Origin: an uncultured Clostridia bacterium
GTDB taxonomy: Bacteria; Bacillota; Clostridia; Oscillospirales; Acutalibacteraceae
Assembly: GCA_944385105.1 (NCBI GenBank)
Contig: CALWVR010000011.1
Coordinates: 62,001 to 126,000 of the forward strand
Reading direction: 5' to 3'
Length of the DNA: 64,000 nt
Shown here: positions 24,113 through 34,011 of the stretch, piece by piece
How the letters are laid out: the number at the start of each line of letters is the position of its first letter
Position numbering within the stretch: the stretch's first letter is position 1
The notes under the pieces: model-generated
What the model saw: only the letters and a program-made list of their open reading frames with translations
What the model was told of the DNA's origin: nothing
The model's database searches: none
Position numbers and translations under genes: made by a program

Positions 24113-24832
24113 TTAAAGTCTCTCAGACTCGTAAATAACAAGTGCCACCGAGATAATAGCAGCCGTCTCTGCTCTTAAAATCCTCGGCCCCATAGTTCCA
24201 ACCTTCATTCCACACCTTTTCATTTTTTCTATCTCTTCTTCACTGAATCCTCCCTCTGGACCTATAAATATATTTACTTCTATAGTATCTCTATGTACAA
24301 TATTTGAAATCTTCTCTCCTCCACCTTCATAGAATACTATCGAACAATCATTCTCCTTACATTTTTCTATAGCTTCTTCTAAACTAACCACAGATGAAAC
24401 TTCCGGTACCATTCCTCTTCCGCTTTGCTTTGCTGCCTCTAATGAAATCTTTTGCCATCGCTTTATTTTCTTTTCAAGAGCATTTTTATCCGGACGTGAT
24501 ATACATCTACTTGTCACCATTGGAATTATTCTACTTACTCCCGACTCTATGGATTTTTGAATAATAAAATCCATCTTATCCCCTTTAGTTAATGCTTGGT
24601 ATAGGTTGACACGTAATTTTGGTTCTGTTCTACATAAATCTCTTTCTATTATCCTTGCTTTTATATTCCCGTCTTCTACTTTTTCTATATTACATTTATA
24701 GTCAAATTCCCCATCACATAATATAAGCGTCTCTCCAACCTTCATCCTCAAGGACTTTAATATATGTTTTGCATCGTCTCCACTTATAATATGATATGGG
24801 AAATTTATGTTTTTAAAAAAGAATTTTGACAT
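24113..24832 (-). CDS. rsmE: 16S rRNA (uracil-1498-N3)-methyltransferase
   Basis: A SPOUT methyltransferase that modifies U1498 of 16S rRNA using S-adenosylmethionine. 239 residues: a PUA-like N-terminal domain (about 1-70), QALTKGDKMDFIIQKSIESG near 85-104, and the knot motifs IGPEGGFSEEEI near 191-202 and LGPRILRAETAA near 216-227. Length and motifs are complete. It is a single gene here without prmA upstream. Confidence 0.95.
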   Translation of the reverse strand: MSKFFFKNINFPYHIISGDDAKHILKSLRMKVGETLILCDGEFDYKCNIEKVEDGNIKARIIERDLCRTEPKLRVNLYQALTKGDKMDFIIQKSIESGVSRIIPMVTSRCISRPDKNALEKKIKRWQKISLEAAKQSGRGMVPEVSSVVSLEEAIEKCKENDCSIVFYEGGGEKISNIVHRDTIEVNIFIGPEGGFSEEEIEKMKRCGMKVGTMGPRILRAETAAIISVALVIYESERL

Positions 24833-24894
24833 ATAAATTATCCCCTAATCAAAGTTTATATTCACTTTATGTCCTATAAAGTTTTAATGCAATG

Positions 24895-25377
24895 TTACTG
24901 TACTACCTCACTTAAACTACACTTCATTATCTTTCTTTTGACCCTCTCCAGCCTAAACCTATTGTATCTTTGTATACAAATTATTGGTAAATGAGTAAGT
25001 ATTACAAAAACTGAAACAATAAAAGATACAATCGTTTGATTAATAATTATTATAGGTAAAATAGCTGCTAGGCACATTTTATGACACCATTCTGCTCTAC
25101 ACGTTTCCATTATAAACTCATTTATATAATGTATTGATTTACTCTCAAAGCTTCTTTTAGAAAATCCATCCTTAGACACATATTGTGGAAATAAGTCTTT
25201 CCATTTTTTTATTTTTAACGTTTTACTGTAAAAATTCCCACCCTTCTCAAAATTCTTTTCCCTATAAGAATTCTTACTACTATCAAATTTATCACGTTTT
25301 ACATGCTTACACAAAATAAATACAATAAAATCCCATAAAAGAACAAATACACTCATCAACAAAATGTTGTAAATCAT
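24895..25377 (-). CDS. CrtO-like acyltransferase-family membrane protein
   Basis: 160 residues with membrane segments near 2-23 and 105-138. Between them is KKWKDLFPQ, then an F-x-x-E-T-C-R-x-E-W-C-H block near 93-104, and IQRYNRFRLER at the end. These features match the glycosyl-diaponeurosporenoate acyltransferase (CrtO)-like family, whose better-known members act in staphyloxanthin synthesis. No carotenoid genes are nearby, so the acceptor here is open. The ATG at 25377 is 6 bases after AGGAGG; the upstream ATG overlaps it. Confidence 0.65.
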   Translation of the reverse strand: MIYNILLMSVFVLLWDFIVFILCKHVKRDKFDSSKNSYREKNFEKGGNFYSKTLKIKKWKDLFPQYVSKDGFSKRSFESKSIHYINEFIMETCRAEWCHKMCLAAILPIIIINQTIVSFIVSVFVILTHLPIICIQRYNRFRLERVKRKIMKCSLSEVVQ

Positions 25378-25422
25378 TTCTTGCCTCCTGATCATAAAGT
25401 AGGTTATCTATAATTTAGTTTA

Positions 25423-25451
25423 TTGACATAATGAAATATAAATTCTAAAAT
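25423..25451 (+). promoter_or_regulatory. Promoter for pncC
   Basis: TTGACA (25423-25428) and TAAAAT (25446-25451) are 17 bases apart, about 30 bases before the start codon. It could also serve the malQ-glgP genes that follow. Confidence 0.65.
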
Positions 25452-25482
25452 ATAAGCAAATATATAATTATCGAGGTGAACA

Positions 25483-26004
25483 ATGAGCTATATGAATACT
25501 CTAAAATCTAATATAAAATACTCGTCTTCAAAGCTTGTCGGTGAATTAACTAGAAAGAACTTAAAAATCGCCACAGCCGAAAGCTGCACAGGTGGCCTAT
25601 TATCTAAATATATAACTGATGTACCGGGTTCATCATTAGTTTTTGAGTGTGGTATATGCTCTTATTCAAATCATATTAAGGAAAAAATTTTGGGTGTAAA
25701 AGCAGAAACTCTTAAAAAATATACGGCTGTATCGGCACAAGTTGCTAAAGAAATGGCACATGGCGTAAGAATATTAGCTAAGTCTGATATTGCTATATCT
25801 ACTACAGGTTATGCCGGCCCTAAGTCTTCTAACCCAAATGAGAAAGTTGGACTAGTATTTATATGTATAGAGAGCGAAAATTTAAGCAAAATAATAAAAT
25901 TAGATTTACATAGAAATATTAATAACGAACGTGAATATATAAGGAATATGACTGTTAATAAAGCTATTATTCACCTAATGAACATTTTAGCGAATAATAT
26001 CTAG
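25483..26004 (+). CDS. pncC: Nicotinamide-nucleotide amidohydrolase (CinA C-terminal type)
   Basis: It deamidates nicotinamide mononucleotide in pyridine nucleotide recycling. 173 residues with the CinA/PncC core: ATAESCTGGLLSKYITDVPG near 28-47 with the catalytic Ser, GICSYSNHIKEKILGV near 56-71, and STTGYAGP near 105-112. It lacks the N-terminal MoaB-like domain of full CinA. GAGGTG precedes the ATG. malQ starts 32 bases downstream. Confidence 0.9.
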   Translation: MSYMNTLKSNIKYSSSKLVGELTRKNLKIATAESCTGGLLSKYITDVPGSSLVFECGICSYSNHIKEKILGVKAETLKKYTAVSAQVAKEMAHGVRILAKSDIAISTTGYAGPKSSNPNEKVGLVFICIESENLSKIIKLDLHRNINNEREYIRNMTVNKAIIHLMNILANNI

Positions 26005-26036
26005 TCTTGTAATATAATAACACTAGGGGTGATAAA

Positions 26037-27521
26037 TTGCAACGTTCTTCTGGAGTTTTAATGCATATAACTTCCCTTCCTGGGAAATATGGTATAGGGA
26101 CATTAGGAAATCAGGCTTATAAGTTTGTAGACTTTCTAAGAAAAAGCGGGCAAACTTATTGGCAAATACTTCCTATTGGTCCTACTGGGTATGGAGACTC
26201 TCCATATCAGTCTTTTTCTACCTACGCTGGCAATCCTTACTTAATAGATCTTGAAATTTTATGTGATAAAAATTTAATTGATAGGTCCTATTTAGATAGT
26301 ATCAACTGGGGCGATGACTATTTTAATATAGACTTTGAGAAAATATATTTAAATAAACTAAACGTTCTTAGAAAAGTTTATAATAAGTTTAAAGAAGGCA
26401 ATACAGATGAATTCTGCGAATTTATAGATAAAAATAAATTTTGGCTGAAAGATTATGCTCTTTTTATGGCTGTGAAGCAACACTTTAATATGGTATCATG
26501 GCAACAATGGCCAGATGAGTCAATTAAGAATAGAAAAGAAGATAGTATAATTGAATACTCAAATAAACTTGCTGATGAAATTAATTTTTTTATGTTCGTC
26601 CAATTTTTATTTTATTCTCAATGGAATAGACTAAAGTCTTATGCTAATTCACTAGGAATAAAAATCATTGGTGATGTGCCTATATATGTTGGGCTTGATA
26701 GCTCTGACGTATGGGCAAACCCTCAAATTTTTTGTCTAGACGAGCAAAAAAGGCCTACAATTATTGCCGGTTGCCCTCCTGATGATTTCTCTCCAAAAGG
26801 GCAGCTATGGGGTAATCCCATTTATAATTGGGACTATCTAAGAGAAACAGACTTTGATTGGTGGATAAAACGTATCAAATGGTGTCTTAGCATTCATGAT
26901 GTTGTACGAATCGACCATTTTAGGGGATTTGATTCTTACTACGCTATCGACTATAATTCTGAAGATGCAACAAAAGGACAGTGGCTTGATGGCCCCGGAA
27001 TAAAGTTTTTTACCTGCTTAAAAGAAAAACTGGATAATCTAGAAATAATTGCTGAAGACCTCGGCTTTTTGACTCAAAGCGTCAAAAGTTTGTTGCTTCT
27101 TACAGGGTTTCCCGGAATGAAAATACTTCAATTCGCCTTTAATCCTAATCAAGAAGAAAACTATTACTTACCACATAATTACAGTGCAAACAGTGTTGTG
27201 TATACAGGTACGCATGATAATGATACCATAAGGGGATGGTTTGAGTCTTGCGATGAAAATACTATTAAGCATGCTATAAAGTATGGTGCTTTAACAAATG
27301 AAGAAGGCCTTAATTGGGGTATGATTAGAATGGCATATTCAAGTATAAGTGACCTTGCAATAATTCCTATACAAGACTTTCTAAATTTAGGCACCGATTG
27401 TAGGATGAATACTCCTTCAACTATAAATGGCAATTGGCGTTTCAGATTGTCTGAAGACATGCTTACAGATAAATTGGCATCTAAAATAAATGAGCTTACT
27501 AAACTCTATGGAAGGATGTAA
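26037..27521 (+). CDS. malQ: 4-alpha-glucanotransferase (amylomaltase)
   Basis: A GH77 enzyme that transfers alpha-1,4-glucan segments between maltodextrins. 494 residues starting TTG after an AGGGG site: RSSGVLMHITSLPGKYGIG near 3-21, QILPIGPTGYGDSPYQ near 43-58, DVPIYVGLDSSDVWANP near 213-229, the nucleophile region VVRIDHFRGFDSYYAI near 289-304, EDLG with the acid/base Glu near 342, and YTGTHDNDT near 389-397. It is followed after 7 bases by glycogen phosphorylase, so the pair degrades glycogen or imported maltodextrin. Confidence 0.96.
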   Translation: MQRSSGVLMHITSLPGKYGIGTLGNQAYKFVDFLRKSGQTYWQILPIGPTGYGDSPYQSFSTYAGNPYLIDLEILCDKNLIDRSYLDSINWGDDYFNIDFEKIYLNKLNVLRKVYNKFKEGNTDEFCEFIDKNKFWLKDYALFMAVKQHFNMVSWQQWPDESIKNRKEDSIIEYSNKLADEINFFMFVQFLFYSQWNRLKSYANSLGIKIIGDVPIYVGLDSSDVWANPQIFCLDEQKRPTIIAGCPPDDFSPKGQLWGNPIYNWDYLRETDFDWWIKRIKWCLSIHDVVRIDHFRGFDSYYAIDYNSEDATKGQWLDGPGIKFFTCLKEKLDNLEIIAEDLGFLTQSVKSLLLLTGFPGMKILQFAFNPNQEENYYLPHNYSANSVVYTGTHDNDTIRGWFESCDENTIKHAIKYGALTNEEGLNWGMIRMAYSSISDLAIIPIQDFLNLGTDCRMNTPSTINGNWRFRLSEDMLTDKLASKINELTKLYGRM

Positions 27522-27528
27522 AAATTTT

Positions 27529-29880
27529 ATGGATAAAACCCTATTAAAAGAACTTGACATTATTTCTAAAGCCAACTATTTAAAAAACTTAGATAAATTA
27601 ACATCAAATGAACTGCATAGTGTAATATCTAAATTTGTAATGGGGAAAATAGCAGAAAACTGGTCCAAAAGTAAATTAAATTACCTAAATAAAAGAAAAG
27701 TATGCTATTTCTCCGCCGAATTCTTAATTGGTAGAATGATTCATAATAATTTATTTGCATTAGGGATTTTGGAATCTATTAGGAAAATTTTATTAGAGAG
27801 TGGTATAGACATAGATATTTTAGAAGACGTTCAAGATGCTGCTTTAGGTAGTGGCGGATTAGGGCGTCTTGCTGCCTGCTTTTTGGACTCTGCTGCAACT
27901 CATAATATACCTCTTTACGGATACGGTATAAGATATAAATACGGGCTTTTTAAACAAGTATTTGAAGATGGAATTCAAAAAGAAATTGCCGACGATTGGC
28001 AAAAGTTTGGTGATCCATGGTCTATTCCACAAGATGAGCAGTATGTAATCGTCAATTTTGCTGATTATAAAGTAAAGGCTGTCCCCTACGACTTGCCCAT
28101 CATTGGATTTAATACAGACAATATTAATACTTTACGTTTATGGCAAAGTGAACCTATAAATAAATTTGACTTTGAAAAGTTTAATAATCATCAGTATAGC
28201 GAAATAATGAATGATAAAAACAAGGCCGAAGAAATATCTATGGTCTTATACCCGAATGACTCTACAATTAATGGTAAGAAACTAAGATTACGTCAGCAAT
28301 ACTTTTTTACAAGTGCCTCAATTCAAGATATAATTAGACAATACAAAAGTTTATACGGTAAAGACTTTAGTAAATTTTCAGAGCTTTATGCTATACAGTT
28401 AAATGACACTCATCCTGTTATCTCCATCCCTGAATTGATTAGACTTTTAATGTTGGATGGATTGTCTTTTGAAGACTCATTTAAAATCGCTCAAAATACG
28501 TTCTCTTACACAAATCATACCATCATGGAAGAAGCCATGGAAAAATGGAGTTCATCCCTAGTTCAAGAAATATTACCTGATATTTATGACATCATTATAA
28601 ATATTAACGAACGTTTAATAAGGGAAAATTCAAATTTAGAAAAGTCTAAAATTGAGCACTTAAAGATCATATGTGATGACCTCATTCATATGGCAAGACT
28701 TGCTAACTACGTTTGTTCACATATTAATGGAGTAGCTAAGGTTCATACTAATATATTAAAGTCTGATGTGTTTAAGATATGGTACGAGCTTTACCCTCAA
28801 AAGTTTCAAAATAAAACTAACGGTATTACTCAACGCCGCTGGCTAGGTTTATGTAATCCTCATTTATCAAGTTTAATTACTGAACTTATTGGAGATGGCT
28901 GGTTAACCGAGCTATCGAAAATAAATAAATTAGATCAATATTTAAATGATGAATCTATAATAAATAAGATTAACTCCATAAAACTTGAAAATAAGAAAAC
29001 TTTATGCGACTATATCCAAAAAATAGAACACGAATTTATAAACCCAAACTTTATTTTCGATGTTCAAATAAAAAGACTTCATGAATATAAACGTCAACTT
29101 TTAAATGCTTTTTCTATCATGTATATATATTTTAGAATAAAAGACGGAACCTTAAAGGACTTTCCTCCCACTGCTTTTATATTTGGAGCTAAAGCTGCTC
29201 CTGGTTATCGACGTGCAAAGACTATTATAAAGTATATAAACGAGATTAAAAAGTTAATCAATAATGACCCTGAAGTCAATGATAAAATGAAAGTAGTATT
29301 CGTTTCCAACTATAACGTCTCCTACGCTGAAAAGATTATCCCGGCAGCTGATATATCTGAACAAATATCAACAGCTGGAACTGAGGCTTCTGGGACTGGT
29401 AATATGAAACTTATGCTAAACGGCGCCGTTACCTTAGGGACTCTTGACGGTGCTAATATAGAAATAGTGAATCTTGCAGGTGTTGAAAACAATTATATAT
29501 TTGGGGCTAAGGTTGATGAGATTAATAATTTAAAACATAATTATTGCCCGGAAACAATTTATGAAAATAACGAGTATTTAAAGCGTATTATTAATACTCT
29601 TATTGACGATACTTTTTCACTAAAAAAGAGTAAAGACAAATTAGATTTTAAGGATTTATTCGATTCCCTATTAAATAATGAGCATAATAATAATCCTGAT
29701 GCATATTTTGTTTTATATGATTTTGAGAGTTATGTTGAGTCTAAACTCAGAGCTATTTACGATTATAATGACAGAACAAGTTTTGGCAAAAAATGTTTAA
29801 AAAATATAGCTTCAGCTGGTTTCTTTTCAAGTGATAGGACTATTCGAGAATATGCGAAGGACATTTGGAACGTATGGTAA
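27529..29880 (+). CDS. glgP: Glycogen/maltodextrin phosphorylase
   Basis: A PLP-dependent enzyme releasing glucose 1-phosphate from alpha-glucans. 783 residues, slightly short for the family. Seen: SAEFLIGR near 62-69, GSGGLGRLAACFLDS near 107-121, the RQQYFF block, LNDTHP, the KTNGITQRRWL block, and the PLP site EASGTGNMKLMLNGAVTLGT near 621-640. The ATG at 27529 follows malQ without overlap; an alternative ATG at 27508 overlaps malQ. It forms an operon with malQ. Confidence 0.95.
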   Translation: MDKTLLKELDIISKANYLKNLDKLTSNELHSVISKFVMGKIAENWSKSKLNYLNKRKVCYFSAEFLIGRMIHNNLFALGILESIRKILLESGIDIDILEDVQDAALGSGGLGRLAACFLDSAATHNIPLYGYGIRYKYGLFKQVFEDGIQKEIADDWQKFGDPWSIPQDEQYVIVNFADYKVKAVPYDLPIIGFNTDNINTLRLWQSEPINKFDFEKFNNHQYSEIMNDKNKAEEISMVLYPNDSTINGKKLRLRQQYFFTSASIQDIIRQYKSLYGKDFSKFSELYAIQLNDTHPVISIPELIRLLMLDGLSFEDSFKIAQNTFSYTNHTIMEEAMEKWSSSLVQEILPDIYDIIININERLIRENSNLEKSKIEHLKIICDDLIHMARLANYVCSHINGVAKVHTNILKSDVFKIWYELYPQKFQNKTNGITQRRWLGLCNPHLSSLITELIGDGWLTELSKINKLDQYLNDESIINKINSIKLENKKTLCDYIQKIEHEFINPNFIFDVQIKRLHEYKRQLLNAFSIMYIYFRIKDGTLKDFPPTAFIFGAKAAPGYRRAKTIIKYINEIKKLINNDPEVNDKMKVVFVSNYNVSYAEKIIPAADISEQISTAGTEASGTGNMKLMLNGAVTLGTLDGANIEIVNLAGVENNYIFGAKVDEINNLKHNYCPETIYENNEYLKRIINTLIDDTFSLKKSKDKLDFKDLFDSLLNNEHNNNPDAYFVLYDFESYVESKLRAIYDYNDRTSFGKKCLKNIASAGFFSSDRTIREYAKDIWNVW

Positions 29881-30082
29881 AAATTGTAATATTATTATAG
29901 GTAGTAAAAATGTTCAAGGTTGATGATGAAATGAAAAGTGTAAATATTGCTCGTATTATATGATTTCCCGAGCCTTTATTTGAAAAGTTAAATAAAAACT
30001 CTTCAAAAAATAATATTTTTTAATTGATTAATCCTTCAATACTGTAAGCATTGGATAATATGAAATACTAATATAGCATAGA
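29881..30082. other. Intergenic stretch after glgP
   Basis: About 200 AT-rich bases between the convergent glgP and pnp genes. I see no ribosome-site-bearing frame and no feature apart from the terminator that follows. Confidence 0.5.
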
Positions 30083-30120
30083 AAGAACACCATAGACCCT
30101 TTTGAGTCTATGGTGTTCTT
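30083..30120. terminator. Strong bidirectional terminator between glgP and pnp
   Basis: A perfect 15-bp stem AAGAACACCATAGAC with its complement around an 8-base loop, with T tracts on both sides. It can end both convergent transcripts. Confidence 0.85.
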
Positions 30121-30150
30121 ATTTTTTACTAAAACCAAATGAGGTACTTT

Positions 30151-32319
30151 CTAGTCCTCTTTTTTTCTCTCATCATTTGTTCTATTCATGTTCTTTTTTT
30201 CATGGCTAACTTCCGGCTTAAGCCCATCTATTTCAATTAATGCTGCTCTTCTTGATAAGTTAAGTCTACCTTTATCGTCTATACCCGTCACCTTTACAAG
30301 GAATTCATCCCCTACTTTAACAACGTCCGAAACCTTATTCGTCCTCTTTACATCAAGCTGCGATATATGACATAACCCCTCCTTAGAAGGAGCTATTTCA
30401 ACAAATGCGCCAAAGTCCATAATTCGTGTAACTTTACCCTTATAAAAGGCTCCTATCTCTGGGTCCTTTGCTATTGCTTCCACTAAACTCAATGCTTCAC
30501 GGCATTTACTATCGTCTACTCCAGAAATATATACATGCCCATCTTCTTCGATGTCTACCTTTACATCGTAATCGGTACATATCTTCTGTACAACCTTTCC
30601 TCCGGCACCTATAACATCCCGAATCTTTTCAGCGTCTATTACCGTTGTAAACATCTTTGGAGCATACTTAGAAATCTCTTCTCTTGGCATATCAATTGCT
30701 TTTAATATTATATCATCTAGAATATAGTCTCTTGCTTTGTGTGTTTTGTATAGGGCTTCCTTTATTATTTCAGGCGTTAGTCCATCAATCTTTAGGTCCA
30801 TTTGTATTGCTGTAATTCCTTTATGCGTTCCTGCTACTTTAAAGTCCATATCACCAAAGAAGTCCTCTAGCCCCTGAATATCAACCATCGTCATAAAACG
30901 GTCTCCCTCAGTAATAAGACCACAAGAGATTCCTGCTACTGCTGACTTAATTGGTACTCCGGCATCCATCAATGCAAGAGTCGATCCGCAAACGGACCCT
31001 TGAGAAGTGGAGCCATTAGATGAAACTACTTCTGATACCAAACGAATTGAATACGGAAACTCATCAACCGACGGAATAACAGGCACCAATGCCCTTTCTG
31101 CTAATGCTCCATGTCCTATTTCACGTCTTCCAGGGCCTCGGCTAGGCTTAGTTTCTCCAACTGAGTATGATGGAAAATTATAATGATGCATATATCTTTT
31201 TTCCGTTTCTCCATCAAGACCATCTAAAAGCTGTTGTTCACTTATTGGTCCTAAAGTTGCTACTGTTAATACCTGCGTTTGGCCTCTTGTAAAAAGACCT
31301 GAGCCGTGTGCTCTTGGTAAAAGTGCAACTTCCGCGGCAAGTGGACGTATTTCATCCATTCCTCTTCCGTCCACACGCTTTTGCTCATCTAGCAACCAGC
31401 GCCTAACTACATATTTTTGCGTCTTATACATACATATATCTATTTCTGATTCTTTTCCTTCATAAATGCTATCAAATTGCTCATGTACCTTCTTATATAT
31501 TGGTTTTAGTCTCTCTTCTCGCACAGTCTTATCATTGGTGTCAAGCGCAAATTTAATATCACTTAACGCAAAATCCCTTATTGCCTCAAACATCTCTTTT
31601 TCCGGCTCACTGGTTTTATACTCAAATTTCTCTTTTCCAATCTTGCTTTGAATATCTTTAATAAACCTTATAATTTCTTGGTTTGCTTCGTGTCCTTTCA
31701 TTATTCCATTAAACATAGTTTCATCATCTATTTCGTTTGCGCCTGCTTCTATCATTGCTACGCGACTTTCAGTAGATGCAACTGTTAAACTCATTTCGGA
31801 CCTTTTTCTCTGTTCTTCTGTTGGGTTAATTATAAACTCTCCATTAATCAGTCCTACGCTAACACCTGATATTGGTCCATTCCAAGGAATATCCGATATA
31901 CTAATCGCTATTGACGTTCCAACCATTGCAGCTATTTCCGGGGAACAATCTTGGTCTACAGACATCACAGTACATACAACTGATACATCATTTCTAAGAT
32001 CCTTCGGAAATAAAGGACGTATTGGTCTATCTATAACTCTAGAAACTAAAATTGCTTTTTCACTAGGTCTTCCCTCTCTTTTTAAATAGGAACCCGGAAT
32101 TCTACCTACAGCATATTGTTTTTCCTCATAGTCTACCGATAGAGGGAAAAAGTCAATACCTTCACGTGGTTCCCCGGACGCCGTTACAGCTACGTTTACC
32201 ACAGTATCTCCGTATCTTACAAAGCATGAACCATTAGCTAGCTGTGCAATTTTTCCCGTCTCTACTATTAAAGGCCGCCCTGCAAAATTAGTTTCAAAGA
32301 CCTTATAGTTTTCAAACAT
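30151..32319 (-). CDS. pnp: Polyribonucleotide nucleotidyltransferase (PNPase)
   Basis: A 3'-5' phosphorolytic exoribonuclease of the RNA decay machinery. 722 residues starting at 32319 (GGAGG site 9 bases upstream; the longer frame is a leader shadow). Two RNase PH domains: the first has GDTVVNVAVTASGEPREGIDFFPL, cut here for length, near 32-55. The second has FTRGQTQVLTVATLGP near 349 and GGREIGHG-type GRREIGHGALAERAL near 399. A KH domain has VIGAGGK, and an S1 domain near 617-685 has KGKVTRIMDFGAFVEI. rpsO is not adjacent. The message has a long hairpin leader. Confidence 0.96.
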   Translation of the reverse strand: MFENYKVFETNFAGRPLIVETGKIAQLANGSCFVRYGDTVVNVAVTASGEPREGIDFFPLSVDYEEKQYAVGRIPGSYLKREGRPSEKAILVSRVIDRPIRPLFPKDLRNDVSVVCTVMSVDQDCSPEIAAMVGTSIAISISDIPWNGPISGVSVGLINGEFIINPTEEQRKRSEMSLTVASTESRVAMIEAGANEIDDETMFNGIMKGHEANQEIIRFIKDIQSKIGKEKFEYKTSEPEKEMFEAIRDFALSDIKFALDTNDKTVREERLKPIYKKVHEQFDSIYEGKESEIDICMYKTQKYVVRRWLLDEQKRVDGRGMDEIRPLAAEVALLPRAHGSGLFTRGQTQVLTVATLGPISEQQLLDGLDGETEKRYMHHYNFPSYSVGETKPSRGPGRREIGHGALAERALVPVIPSVDEFPYSIRLVSEVVSSNGSTSQGSVCGSTLALMDAGVPIKSAVAGISCGLITEGDRFMTMVDIQGLEDFFGDMDFKVAGTHKGITAIQMDLKIDGLTPEIIKEALYKTHKARDYILDDIILKAIDMPREEISKYAPKMFTTVIDAEKIRDVIGAGGKVVQKICTDYDVKVDIEEDGHVYISGVDDSKCREALSLVEAIAKDPEIGAFYKGKVTRIMDFGAFVEIAPSKEGLCHISQLDVKRTNKVSDVVKVGDEFLVKVTGIDDKGRLNLSRRAALIEIDGLKPEVSHEKKNMNRTNDERKKED

Positions 32320-32344
32320 AAAACTTCCTCCAATAAATATATTT

Positions 32345-32439
32345 AACAACTGAGGATGGTTTAGCAATAAAACCGATGTCCAAACAAAGCGCATTAGGCA
32401 CCCGTTTAACTGCTAAATCCTCTAGTAATCCTCATTGTT
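32345..32439 (-). promoter_or_regulatory. Long hairpin in the pnp 5' leader
   Basis: AACAACTGAGGAT (32345-32357) pairs with ATCCTCATTGTT (32428-32439), and GGTTTAGCA pairs with TGCTAAATCC further in, separated by small internal loops. On the minus strand a TATAAT box (32456-32461) would start transcription about 10 bases before this stem. In E. coli a comparable pnp leader stem mediates autoregulation; the same role here is inference. Confidence 0.55.
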
Positions 32440-32561
32440 ACCAACATGTAAATAAATTATACAAATATTGCTCCTCAAAAACCATAAGCAGATGACTAAT
32501 GCCATCTGCCTAAAAATTGTTGCCCAATCTAATAATAGGTTATAAATTATTATAACATAGT

Positions 32562-33872
32562 TTAACCCTGCTGTAAAGTTGAATTTATTAAACTTTTCGA
32601 TTTTTGTAGTCCAGGAGAAAGCAACTTCATTGTTCTAGCATAGGAACGATTAGCATTTTCTACGTCATTGTTTCCATAAATTAAGTTAAAGTTTTCATTA
32701 AAGTCAGTTTCCTTATCAAGGGGAACAATTTGGTATATAATCTTTTGGTTCATTATATATCGACGCGTCCATGTGGGTAAAACACTTATGTCACTAAGTC
32801 TTACATTACCATTGCTATACTTTTCAAAAGATACTCCAAACAGTACTCCATCTTCCGTATGCCCGGTCTTTAAATCCATTCTATCGTGAAGCTGGTTTGA
32901 TATTGCATTGCCCATTGAATATAAACATATTGTGTCTTTGGAGGCAACATCTGAATGTAAAACGTCCAAAGGCTGTATTACGTGAGGGTGTCCTCCTATA
33001 ATTACATCAACGCCAAGGTCACAAAGCCTTTGGGCTATTTTTACCTGAGCCATGCTTTGTTTAGTTTCATATTCGTTTCCCCAATGCATGTAGTATATTA
33101 TAACTTCTGCGCCTTCTTGTTTCATTTTATTTATTATGTCTTGCTGCTCTTTATAGAAGGACTCTAACTTTTCATAGTCAAATACATTTATAAGCTTACT
33201 TGTCTCCTTAGAGCCGGGAATTCCATTTACATATATTATTCCGGACTCATTTATCTCCCCATAAGTATAATCAACCATTCCAAATTTTATTCCATTTACG
33301 TCTTTTACAAAATATTTTTTATCATCTATACCTTGTCTTGTTCCTGTAAAATCGACGCCCTTTTCGTCTAAGACTCTAGTGGTTCTATAAAACCCTTGTA
33401 CACCTCCGTCATTTGAATGATTGTTTGCTGTTAAGAAAAGACTAAATCCTCCCTTCTTAGCAGAGTCCACAATACTCTCAGGGTACTTAAAGCAAGGGTA
33501 TCCGCTAAAGATTTTCTCTCCTATTGTCCCTTCAAAATTTATTGCTGCATAGTCAAACTTCTTTACATATGGTGTAATAAACCTAAATATATTATCAAAA
33601 TTATATGTCCTTGATTCAGAATCATAGCATGCCTTTAGAATTGGTTCATGCAGGAGAATGTCTCCTGTACTACATATAGCAGCGCAGTTTAATAAGCGAA
33701 CCTCCTTTAAGGACTCACTATTTTCAGGGGTGGCAATAGGATTGTCATTCATTTTTTGATTATTAAGATTAATGAACGTAAAAGAGGCAACCAGCGCAAA
33801 AAAGACTAAAGCAAAAGCGGAAACACCAAGAATAAATCCATTTTGATACATCTTCTTATTTACTTTTTTCAT
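32562..33872 (-). CDS. CapA-family (PGA capsule type) membrane-anchored protein
   Basis: 436 residues. An N-terminal membrane segment (about 12-33) is followed by a metallophosphatase-like PGA_cap domain with STGDILLHEP near 67-76, DYAAINFEGTIG near 109-120, TANNHSNDGGVQGF near 150-163, and HWGNEYET and GGHPHVIQP further on. CapA/PgsA proteins act in poly-gamma-glutamate synthesis or export, but many clostridial homologs are solitary as here, with no capBC nearby. The ATG at 33872 is chosen because GAAGG lies 9 bases upstream. Confidence 0.88.
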   Translation of the reverse strand: MKKVNKKMYQNGFILGVSAFALVFFALVASFTFINLNNQKMNDNPIATPENSESLKEVRLLNCAAICSTGDILLHEPILKACYDSESRTYNFDNIFRFITPYVKKFDYAAINFEGTIGEKIFSGYPCFKYPESIVDSAKKGGFSLFLTANNHSNDGGVQGFYRTTRVLDEKGVDFTGTRQGIDDKKYFVKDVNGIKFGMVDYTYGEINESGIIYVNGIPGSKETSKLINVFDYEKLESFYKEQQDIINKMKQEGAEVIIYYMHWGNEYETKQSMAQVKIAQRLCDLGVDVIIGGHPHVIQPLDVLHSDVASKDTICLYSMGNAISNQLHDRMDLKTGHTEDGVLFGVSFEKYSNGNVRLSDISVLPTWTRRYIMNQKIIYQIVPLDKETDFNENFNLIYGNNDVENANRSYARTMKLLSPGLQKSKSLINSTLQQG

Positions 33873-33971
33873 ATTAAACATCCTTCTATATTTTTCAACA
33901 TAAAACTATATATTTACTAATATAAAGACATTTTACTACTTTTTATTCCAAAATAAAATACCCTTTAAAAA

Positions 33972-34008
33972 AATTGGTGTAATGTATTTATTTTACATTA
34001 CACCAATT
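33972..34008. terminator. Terminator after the calcium ATPase gene
   Basis: A 15-bp stem AATTGGTGTAATGTA and complement with a 7-base loop. On the minus strand it runs into TTTTTTT, so it ends the ATPase transcript. Confidence 0.85.
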
Positions 34009-34011
34009 AAA

